Part shown: in pieces, positions 1-5,549 of the stretch
Layout: each line of letters starts with the position of its first letter
Numbering within the stretch: position 1 is the stretch's first letter
NCBI GenBank assembly: GCA_964630615.1
Contig: CAZVVG010000036.1
Location: 1-6,902, forward strand
From: CAZVVG01 sp964630615
GTDB taxonomy: Bacteria > Patescibacteriota > Minisyncoccia > Moranbacterales > UBA2206
Reading direction: 5' to 3'
Length of the DNA: 6,902 bases
Translations under genes and position numbers: made by a program
Notes under the pieces: generated by a model
What the model was told of the DNA's origin: nothing
Database searches by the model: none
The model's input: only the letters and a program-made list of their open reading frames with translations

Positions 1-1166
1 TGGATTACCCGGAAGGTTTTACTTTTTCCAAGGTTAGTCCGGAAAATCTTGAAGGTGAAAATCCCTGGTCGGTGGGAAGGCTGGCGCCGGGGCAAAGCGG
101 AAAAATCGTTGTGAGCGGAAAGCTTACCGGAGAAAGAGATTATATCCGCACGGCCAAGGCCTATATTGGCGTGGTCCAGGAGGGAGAATTTGTTGTTTAT
201 GATGAAGAAGACGTGGCCATTAAAATAGTGGGGTCACCTCTTGCCATCAGCCAGTGGGTTAACGGAAAGGAGAATTTAAATATCAACTTTGGAGAAACCC
301 TGCGCTTTGAAATTAAATTTAGGAATGACGGAGAGATTGGACTGCGAGACGTGATTATAACGGAAAAACTGGAGGGAAAAGCCTTAGACTGGTCCTCGCT
401 TAGGTTGGAGAACGGGGGTTTTGATTCTAACTCTAAAATTATCACCTGGAAGGCCGGAGATCTTCCTCTTTTAAAAAAGCTAGAACCGGGACAAGAGGGA
501 GTGATAAAATTTACGATTAACGTTAAAAATCCTGCCCCGATTAAGGAAAAAACGGATAAGAATTTTGTGGTTTCCAGTTTGGCCAAAATCGATAGCCCAG
601 ACGTTCCGACTCCTTTGGCGGCCAACAAAGTGATTGCGGGGAACCAAATGGATATGAAGGTTAACTCCAAAATAATTCTGGTTACTGAAGGTTACTTTTA
701 TGATGAAGAGTTTAAAAATTCTGGTCCTATTCCTCCCCAAGTAGGGAAGGAAACCACTTACGCCATTCACTGGAAAATTTCTAACGCCTCAAATGAACTC
801 AGCGACGCTCGGGTGGAAGCCACAATTCCGACGGGCGCAACTGTAGTGGGATTTAAAAATAAGGAAGGCGAAGAATTGCATTATAACTTCAATGAAAGAA
901 CGAACATGCTAGTTTGGGAAATCGGTAAAGTGGTTCCTGGAGTCGGATTTCTTTCCTCTGCTCCAGAAGTGGTTTTCCAGGTAAAAATCAAACCCTCTCC
1001 CAGTCAAGTTGGTTCTTATGTGGAATTATTAAAAGAAAATACTTTTATTGCTCGAGATCTCTTTACTAAAGAAGAACTTAGATTTTCTGGAAAAAAGAAA
1101 AGCACTTTTTTGCAGGAAGACGTGAAATTAAAAATGGAAGATTACAAAGTAGCCCAGGATAGTTAA
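1..1166 (+). CDS. DUF11-like repeat surface protein, 3' part (5' end outside window)
   Basis: The reading frame is open from base 3, so the gene begins upstream of the window; the GTG at 72 is internal. About 387 residues are visible. They form three beta-sandwich-like repeats. The first is partial, with YPEGFTF and LAPGQSGKIVVSG. The second covers roughly residues 80-190 (NFGETLRFEIKFRNDGE, then LEPGQEGVIKFTINV). The third covers roughly 205-360 (QVGKETTYAIHWKISNAS, then ATIPTGATVVGF and VWEIGKVVPG). The order 'GxxxxYxIxxxN.G', 'IPxGxxxVG' and 'W.iG.l.PG' is that of DUF11/CARDB-type extracellular domains. Such domains occur in cell-surface proteins, and the biochemical role is unknown. The C-terminus is hydrophilic (ending KMEDYKVAQDS), with no LPXTG motif and no C-terminal membrane span, so any anchor or signal peptide must lie in the missing N-terminal part. 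tgt starts 9 bp after the stop, so co-transcription is likely. DUF11-like assignment is fairly confident; function is not. Confidence 0.8.
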   Translation, partial: DYPEGFTFSKVSPENLEGENPWSVGRLAPGQSGKIVVSGKLTGERDYIRTAKAYIGVVQEGEFVVYDEEDVAIKIVGSPLAISQWVNGKENLNINFGETLRFEIKFRNDGEIGLRDVIITEKLEGKALDWSSLRLENGGFDSNSKIITWKAGDLPLLKKLEPGQEGVIKFTINVKNPAPIKEKTDKNFVVSSLAKIDSPDVPTPLAANKVIAGNQMDMKVNSKIILVTEGYFYDEEFKNSGPIPPQVGKETTYAIHWKISNASNELSDARVEATIPTGATVVGFKNKEGEELHYNFNERTNMLVWEIGKVVPGVGFLSSAPEVVFQVKIKPSPSQVGSYVELLKENTFIARDLFTKEELRFSGKKKSTFLQEDVKLKMEDYKVAQDS

Positions 1167-1175
1167 TTTTATGGA

Positions 1176-2488
1176 ATGTTTCAAGTTTTAGGAAAAAAAA
1201 ATCAGGGAAGAATTGGCACTCTGGAAACTAAAAGCGGAGCAATTAATACTCCGTTTTTTATGCCTGTGGCGACGCAGGGGACGGTGAAAAGCCTTACGCC
1301 GAAAGAGTTGCAAGAAATTAAGGCGCAAGTGGTGCTGGGAAATACTTACCATCTTTGGCTTCGTCCAGGGGACAAGCTAATTGTCCGGGCCGGTGGCCTA
1401 CACAAATTTATGCATTGGGAGGGCCCGCTTCTCACCGACTCAGGCGGTTTTCAAATATTTTCTTTGGGGGCTCGGGCGGAGAAAAAATTTGGAAGAAACG
1501 GAGTAAGAGTCGGGGAGAAGGGCGTGGAATTTAGAGATCCAATTGATGGAAAAAAACATTTTCTCACTCCGGAAAAATCTATTGATATTCAACTGAACTT
1601 GGGAAGCGACATAATCATGGTTTTGGATGAATGTCCCGCCTATCCTTGTACATATGAACAGGCCAAAAAATCTTTGGAGCTGACAACTCGTTGGGCCAAA
1701 AGGTGTTTTAAGCATTTTTATAAAAAAGTGGGAAAAAATAAAAAGCGACCGTTGCTTTTTTGCATAGTCCAAGGCTCTGTCTATAAAGATTTACGCCAAG
1801 AAGCTGTCAGGCAACTTCAGAAGCTTAATTTTTCTTCTTTAGGAGGGCCGGTTACGGGTTGGGATGGTTACGCTATTGGTGGAGTGGCAGTCGGCGAACC
1901 GCGGGAAAAAATGCACCAAATTCTGGATTGGACTTTGCCACTTCTCCCTGAAAACAAGCCGAGATATTTGATGGGCCTGGGCAAGCCGGAAGAAATAGTC
2001 ACTGCTGTTCGGGTCGGGGTTGATATGTTTGACTGCGTGATTCCAACCCGCGAAGGCCGACACGGGCGGCTCTTTATCCGAAAAAATAACTGGAAAACCT
2101 TATCCAGTCAGAAAGAAAAGAAGAATTTTTACGCAACCTTGAATATTAATAAGGAAGANNNNNNNNNNNNNNNNNNNNNNNNNNNNNNNNNNNNNNNNNN
2201 NNNNNNNNNNNNNNNNNNNNNNNNNNNNNNNNNNNNNNNNNNNNNNNNNNNNNNNNNNCCAGTCAGAAAGAAAAGAAGAATTTTTACGCAACCTTGAATA
2301 TTAATAAGGAAGAATTCAAAGCGGATTTTTCCTCAGTGGATAAAAAGTGTGGCTGTCCGCTGTGCAAAAATTATTCCCGCGCTTATTTGCGCCACCTTTT
2401 TGCCACGAAAGAGCTTCTGGCTCTTCGCTTGGCTTCGCTCCATAATCTGAAATTTTACTTGGACTTAATGGAAAAGCTAAAAAAATAA
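1176..2488 (+). CDS. tgt: tRNA-guanine transglycosylase (TGT), intact once the spurious assembly gap is collapsed
   Basis: TGT exchanges the wobble guanine (position 34) of GUN-anticodon tRNAs for a queuine precursor. Before the gap the protein reads 327 residues, with the TIM-barrel motifs in order: NTPFFMPVATQGT, LTDSGGFQ (D88, base recognition), DECPAYP (D151-E152-C153), CIVQG (Q199), AIGGVAVGEP (G235-G236) and VDMFDCVIPTREGR (nucleophile D286; R292 and R295). The rest, with zinc ligands C340, C342, C345 and H371 (CGCPLC, then SLHNL), lies beyond 100 Ns in another frame. The 55-bp flanks of the gap are identical. Merging them removes 155 bp, restores frame and gives 385 residues, the usual family length. 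V239 and C153 match the bacterial preQ1-type pocket. The ATG at 1176 is chosen because the ATG at 1171 hits a stop after six codons. There is no good Shine-Dalgarno; an AGGA lies 16 nt upstream. A roughly 9-residue insertion precedes GYAIGG, and a lysine-rich insertion precedes the zinc site. Confidence 0.95.
2104..2158 (+). repeat. Left copy of the 55-bp identical gap flank (assembly overlap)
   Basis: These 55 bases, starting CCAGTCAGAAAG and ending AATAAGGAAGA, are repeated without mismatch immediately after the N run. They code for part of the lysine-rich insertion of tgt (SQKEKKNFYATLNINKE). A shared end of exactly 55 bp is what two adjacent de Bruijn contigs built with k=55 would carry, so this is most likely one genomic sequence printed twice. 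Confidence 0.9.
2159..2258. other. Scaffold gap of exactly 100 N
   Basis: There are exactly 100 undetermined bases, a conventional placeholder length that does not measure real distance. Because its two flanks are the same 55-bp sequence, the true gap is probably absent (an overlap of 55 bp). If real sequence were missing, the frame of tgt would require its length to be 2 modulo 3. Confidence 0.95.
2259..2313 (+). repeat. Right copy of the 55-bp identical gap flank (assembly overlap)
   Basis: This stretch is identical to 2104-2158. The offset between copies is 155 bp, which is 2 modulo 3, so the apparent frame change in tgt is produced entirely by the duplicated flank plus placeholder. The TTG at 2294, which could be read as the start of a small gene, is the same codon as the Leu at 2139 inside tgt. 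Confidence 0.9.
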
Positions 2489-2507
2489 TTTTTGAAATAG
2501 CTGGTGT

Positions 2508-2549
2508 CCTTAAAAAACAAATCTTGGATAATTGAGAATTTTTTTCAGG
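2508..2549 (+). terminator. Weak hairpin with U-tract in the tgt-rarA gap, terminator-like
   Basis: An imperfect inverted repeat lies 19 bp after the tgt stop. CCT (2508-2510) pairs with AGG (2547-2549), and AAAAAA (2512-2517) pairs with TTTTTT (2540-2545), across a T/C mismatch. An inner weak stem, TCTTGG/TTGAGA (2522-2527 with 2532-2537), has three G-U pairs. It could slow transcription out of tgt, but it is GC-poor and the T run is largely consumed by the stem. It is a suggestion only. Confidence 0.25.
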
Positions 2550-2574
2550 TTAAAAGTTTTGATTCATTCCTCTT

Positions 2575-2603
2575 TTGCCCAAAAGTCCGTTCTGTCTTAG
2601 AAT
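2575..2603 (+). promoter_or_regulatory. Candidate sigma-70-type promoter for rarA
   Basis: A -35-like TTGCCC (2575-2580, 4 of 6 matches) is followed after exactly 17 bp by a -10-like TAGAAT (2598-2603, 5 of 6 matches). The expected transcription start is near 2610, only a few bases before the rarA ATG at 2613. The mRNA would then be essentially leaderless, or translation would use the GTG at 2637. The call rests only on consensus matching in an AT-rich stretch. Confidence 0.4.
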
Positions 2604-2612
2604 GGTCTTAAT

Positions 2613-3797
2613 ATGAAAGCGGACTTATCCAAAAATGTGCCTTTAGCCGATTTTATCCGTCCCCAGAACCTGGAGGAATTTTTTGGCCAGGAGGAGCTTC
2701 TTGGTCCAAAATCCTTTCTGAGGGAAGTTATTCAAAACGACCAGATTCCCTCTTTGATTTTTTGGGGACCACCCGGTTCGGGGAAAACCACGCTAGCTTT
2801 CATTATCGCCCGGGAAACTCAAGCCGACTTTTTGAGCCTGAGCGCTGTTTCTAGCGGAAAAAAAGATCTCCTTAGGATTATTCAAAGAGCCAAGGAGAGT
2901 AGGAAAATCGGACGCAAAACCCTTCTTTTTATTGACGAAATTCATCGCTGGAACAAGGCTCAGCAAGATGCACTTTTGCCGGATGTGGAAAACGGAACCA
3001 TTACCCTGATTGGAGCGACGACGGAAAATCCCAGCTTTGAAGTTATTTCCGCTCTCCTTTCCCGGTCCCGGGTTTTTGTTCTAAAAAGGCTGGAAAAAGA
3101 AGACATTGAAAAGATTTTAAAAAGAGCGCTGGTAAAAATAAAACAGAAGATCAAACCTGCCGCGCTCAAATTAATTGTCAGTTTTTCCAACGGGGACGCC
3201 CGGATTGCCATCAACACGCTGGAAGCCTGCCTGAGCCAGAAAACCGAAGTAACGCCGGAATTGGTTAAACGGATTCTACAAAAATCCCATTTGCTTTACG
3301 ATAAAAATGGCGAAGAACATTACAATATTATTTCCGCTTTCCATAAAGCCCTGCGGGGCGGAAACGCCGACGCGGCTCTTTACTGGTTGGCCCGGATGAT
3401 TGAGGGCGGAGAAGATCCGCTGTATCTGGCTAGAAGAATGGTGCGTTTCGCTTCGGAAGACGTGGGGTTGGCCAACAATACGGCCCTGATTCTGGCCAAC
3501 GCGGTTTTTGACGCCTGTCATAAGTTGGGTTATCCTGAATGCAATGTTCATCTGGCCCAAGGCGCCATCTATCTGGCTAAAAGCCAGAAAAGCGTTACCG
3601 CCTATTTGGCTTACCAAAAAGCCAAAAAAGACGTGGAAGACTTTGGTAGTTTACCGGTTCCACTTCATCTTCGCAACGCTCCGACCAAACTGATGAAAGA
3701 TTTGGGCTACGGGTCTGATTATAAATATCCTCCTCTGGAAGATAGTTCTGATCAGGAATATCTTCCCAAAGAATTGAAGGATAGAAAATATCTCTAG
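2613..3797 (+). CDS. rarA: Replication-associated recombination protein A (RarA/MgsA), AAA+ ATPase
   Basis: RarA (MgsA, homologous to eukaryotic WRNIP1 and yeast Mgs1) is an AAA+ ATPase related to clamp-loader subunits that acts at stalled replication forks in the cytoplasm. Motifs in order: FIRPQNLEEFFGQ (residues 14-26); Walker A GPPGSGKT (52-59); Walker B LLFIDEIHR with D108 and E109; GTITLIGATTENPSF including sensor 1 (128-142); arginine finger in SRSR (150-153); sensor-2-like GDARIAINTLE (194-204). The C-terminal tetramerisation region follows, with ALRGGNADAALYWLARM (247-263), ARRMVRFASEDVG (273-285) and PVPLHLRNAPTKLMKDLGYG (348-367). At 394 residues it stops at LPKELKDRKYL, lacking the roughly 25-50 residue tail of longer homologues such as the E. 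coli protein. The ATG has no Shine-Dalgarno; GTG at 2637 (PLADFIRPQ) is a possible alternative start. The tRNA gene follows after 30 bp. Confidence 0.95.
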   Translation: MKADLSKNVPLADFIRPQNLEEFFGQEELLGPKSFLREVIQNDQIPSLIFWGPPGSGKTTLAFIIARETQADFLSLSAVSSGKKDLLRIIQRAKESRKIGRKTLLFIDEIHRWNKAQQDALLPDVENGTITLIGATTENPSFEVISALLSRSRVFVLKRLEKEDIEKILKRALVKIKQKIKPAALKLIVSFSNGDARIAINTLEACLSQKTEVTPELVKRILQKSHLLYDKNGEEHYNIISAFHKALRGGNADAALYWLARMIEGGEDPLYLARRMVRFASEDVGLANNTALILANAVFDACHKLGYPECNVHLAQGAIYLAKSQKSVTAYLAYQKAKKDVEDFGSLPVPLHLRNAPTKLMKDLGYGSDYKYPPLEDSSDQEYLPKELKDRKYL

Positions 3798-3827
3798 CTC
3801 TGTTTTAAGTAAATCGATATTTGTGGC

Positions 3828-3898
3828 GGGCCTATGGTCTAGTGGTATGACGCGACATTCGCATTGTCGAGACGGCAGTTCGATTCTGCCTAGGTCCA
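3828..3898 (+). tRNA. tRNA-Ala (anticodon CGC)
   Basis: A complete 71-nt cloverleaf can be folded by eye. The acceptor stem GGGCCTA/TAGGTCC (3828-3834 with 3891-3897) contains a G3-U70 wobble pair, the classic identity signal for alanyl-tRNA synthetase. The D stem GTC/GAC (3837-3839 with 3849-3851) encloses a loop with AGTGGT. The anticodon stem CGACA/TGTCG (3853-3857 with 3865-3869) carries the loop TTCGCAT, anticodon CGC at 3860-3862, reading GCG (Ala). The variable region is 4 nt (AGAC), and the T arm GGCAG-TTCGATT-CTGCC spans 3874-3890. The discriminator is A (3898). CCA is not encoded (CTC follows), so it must be added by a nucleotidyltransferase. No separate promoter is evident in the 30 bp after rarA, so processing from a rarA transcript is possible. 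Confidence 0.95.
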
Positions 3899-3912
3899 CT
3901 CTTGATAAATTC

Positions 3913-3940
3913 AAGACGGGCTCCCAGTCTTTTTTTATTT
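3913..3940 (+). terminator. Intrinsic terminator after tRNA-Ala
   Basis: AAGACGG (3913-3919) pairs with CC-A-GTCTT (3924-3931, A3926 bulged) around the loop GCTC. A T tract from 3930 to 3936 follows, then ATTTT. It lies 15 bp beyond the tRNA discriminator base and separates the tgt-rarA-tRNA block from the TPR operon. Immediately upstream, CTTGA/TCAAG (3901-3905 with 3911-3915) can form an alternative hairpin sharing AAG with the terminator stem. Confidence 0.75.
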
Positions 3941-3977
3941 TCCCAAACCCACCCAAATCACTTAACTAAAGGAAAAG

Positions 3978-3986
3978 TTATCCACA
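3978..3986 (+). promoter_or_regulatory. Perfect DnaA box (TTATCCACA)
   Basis: The nonamer TTATCCACA matches the high-affinity DnaA-binding consensus exactly. It sits between the tRNA terminator and the promoter of the TPR gene, 8 bp upstream of the -35 hexamer, a position from which bound DnaA could influence transcription. It is the only such box I found in the window. A small inverted repeat, TAACT/AGTTA (3963-3967 with 3976-3980), overlaps its left end. Binding is an inference from the motif alone. Confidence 0.5.
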
Positions 3987-3993
3987 GTCTGAT

Positions 3994-4022
3994 TTTACCA
4001 AAAGAGTCAAATGTTTTATAAT
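3994..4022 (+). promoter_or_regulatory. Sigma-70-type promoter for the TPR/secreted-protein operon
   Basis: A consensus -10 TATAAT (4017-4022) lies 17 bp downstream of TTTACC (3994-3999, 4 of 6 matches to the -35). The predicted start near 4029 gives a leader of about 59 nt before the ATG at 4088. Its placement directly after a terminator and before two closely spaced genes supports a real promoter. Confidence 0.65.
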
Positions 4023-4030
4023 AAAACCAA

Positions 4031-4056
4031 GTAGTTTCAGGAACTTACGTTTTTTT
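4031..4056 (+). promoter_or_regulatory. Weak leader hairpin followed by a T run
   Basis: Just downstream of the predicted transcription start, GTAG-TT (4031-4036) can pair with AA-c-TTAC (4042-4048, C4044 bulged), followed by G and seven Ts (4050-4056). The arrangement resembles an attenuator or pause site in the 5' leader, but the stem has only one G-C pair and one G-U pair. No ribosome-binding site follows; the 30 bases before the ATG are nearly all A and T. Confidence 0.2.
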
Positions 4057-4087
4057 AAAATATATAAACCAAACTAAAAACAAAAAA

Positions 4088-5518
4088 ATGGAACAACGAA
4101 GACCCAATCAAAATCAAAATCTTCCTGATCCGGAAAAAAGAAAAAAAATCTTTCTCTGGCTGGTAGTTTTCATTGCCGCTTTCTCCGTTATCTTTTTCAG
4201 CGTCTCTTATCTGAAGAAATCTTCGAGTGAAAAGGCAAAGAAAGAAGTCACCCAACAAAAAGAAAAAGGGGAATGTGGGTTTGCCAACGATCAGGCTGCT
4301 TATCAAAAAGCTAAGGAAGATAAAGATCCCCTGGTTTGTTTGTGTCTCGGGGATGAGCAAGTCAGAATTCGTTGTCAAGAAGAAGCTCAAAATGAAATTG
4401 CCTTTGCTCAAGCAAGTGCCCAATTTAATGGTGATCTCTGCGCTCTCATTAAAGATAATATTGAACTTCAAGATGCTTGTGAGGTGGTGGTGTCTTCCGG
4501 CATTGAATATCTTAAACAAAAAGATCCCAAGTATTTAGCTCAAGTTTTTTCCCAGAATAACAACTATAATCAGGCAATTGAAATACTTTCAGAATTGGAA
4601 AAAACTGAAAGTGAGGATGTTGAAGTAACAATAGATTTGGCTTTAAACGATGCTGATAAGGGGCTGGCAGAACATAAAGAAGGGGAATTTGTTCCCAAAG
4701 CTTTGGCCTTAATAGAAAAGGCTATCGCGCTCGATCCTCAAAATCCGGAAGTTTATCGCGCTCAGGGATTTATTTACGAAGTTCAACCCGATCTTAATAA
4801 ATCCATTGAAAGCTACAATCAATCGCTGGAAAAAAATCCTAATTATATTCCAGCCTTGGCTGGCCGGGGCCACGCCCACAATTTACTGGGCGATCTTGAG
4901 AAAGCGCTCACGGATTTTCGGAAAGCCGCGGAACTTGACAAGAACAAGGAAAATATTTTCATCTGGGCCAATCTTTGCCGACTTGAAACTTCTCGAGACG
5001 ATATGCTTGCAAAAGGGATTGAGAATTGTCAGGTAGTTCTGAGTTCATCAGTTACCAGTGCGGAGCTTAAGAGCGAAGCCCATCAAATTTTGGGAGAGGC
5101 CTATACTCGAGAAAAGAAATTTGAAGAAGCTTTGACGCACCTAGAAAGTGCCCGAGTTTTTTCCCCGCACAATGTTAATCTCATGGTGAGCTTGGCCAAA
5201 CTCTACACTGAAAAAGGCGATTATGAGAAAGCCGTGACACAATCCCAAGAAGCGCTTTCCCTCGATCCACTCAAAGCTTCTGCCTACTGGACCTTGGCTT
5301 TCGCTTATTTTAAAATCCAGGACTATGCTCAAGCGGAAGAAAAAGCTCTTAAAGGATTGGAGACTGTCAAACAAGATCCTTCCTTGTTGTTGCCCAATAA
5401 GCCTGCGCTAGAACAGCAATTCAATTATTTACTGGCCGATATTTTCTCTGTGAAGGGCGACCAGACCAAGGAAGCGCAATACAAGGAAGCGGGAGATAGA
5501 GCCATAAAATATGAATAA
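4088..5518 (+). CDS. Single-span membrane protein with Cys-rich segment and outward-facing TPR repeats
   Basis: This 476-residue protein has a short basic, polar N-terminus (cytoplasmic by the positive-inside rule) and one hydrophobic helix at about residues 21-41 (IFLWLVVFIAAFSVIFFSV). A lysine-rich linker follows, then a segment with six cysteines (C63, C84, C86, C96, C118, C131). From about 150 to the end it is helical tetratricopeptide repeats. Clear ones are at about 220-251, 254-285, 327-360, 361-394 and 395-427, with typical A..G.GD...A...Y..A..L.P patterning (HNLLGDLEKALTDFRKAAEL, YTEKGDYEKAVTQ). Degenerate units lie at 150-215 and 288-320. TPRs bind peptides or partner proteins, and the topology puts them outside the membrane. 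Specific function is unknown. The next gene starts 31 bp later and encodes an exported protein, so a scaffold or assembly role is plausible but inferred. There is no Shine-Dalgarno; the ATG at 4088 is supported by the membrane helix close behind it. Confidence 0.88.
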   Translation: MEQRRPNQNQNLPDPEKRKKIFLWLVVFIAAFSVIFFSVSYLKKSSSEKAKKEVTQQKEKGECGFANDQAAYQKAKEDKDPLVCLCLGDEQVRIRCQEEAQNEIAFAQASAQFNGDLCALIKDNIELQDACEVVVSSGIEYLKQKDPKYLAQVFSQNNNYNQAIEILSELEKTESEDVEVTIDLALNDADKGLAEHKEGEFVPKALALIEKAIALDPQNPEVYRAQGFIYEVQPDLNKSIESYNQSLEKNPNYIPALAGRGHAHNLLGDLEKALTDFRKAAELDKNKENIFIWANLCRLETSRDDMLAKGIENCQVVLSSSVTSAELKSEAHQILGEAYTREKKFEEALTHLESARVFSPHNVNLMVSLAKLYTEKGDYEKAVTQSQEALSLDPLKASAYWTLAFAYFKIQDYAQAEEKALKGLETVKQDPSLLLPNKPALEQQFNYLLADIFSVKGDQTKEAQYKEAGDRAIKYE

Positions 5519-5549
5519 AGTAAAAGGTTAATTATTTTTTCAAATATCT

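Noticed and set aside
1171..1191. Alternative tgt start or leader peptide at ATG 1171
   Set aside because: It encodes only six codons before TAG and has no supporting signal beyond an AGGA upstream; the conserved TGT N-terminus follows from 1176.
2104..2313. A genuine 55-bp tandem duplication within tgt
   Set aside because: The copies are identical, abut a round-number N gap on both sides, and break the frame unless merged. An assembly overlap explains all three facts.
2294..2488. A separate small gene of 64 residues after the gap
   Set aside because: It is the C-terminal zinc-binding part of TGT (CGCPLC...SLHNL). Its apparent TTG start lies inside the duplicated flank.
3900..4087. Chromosomal replication origin
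   Set aside because: There is only one DnaA box, no cluster of boxes, and no dnaA, dnaN or gyrase genes nearby. An AT-rich spacer with a promoter is the simpler reading.
197..5374. Genes on the minus strand
   Set aside because: Open frames there lie opposite well-supported + strand genes, carry no recognisable motifs, and one runs across the tRNA gene and its terminator.
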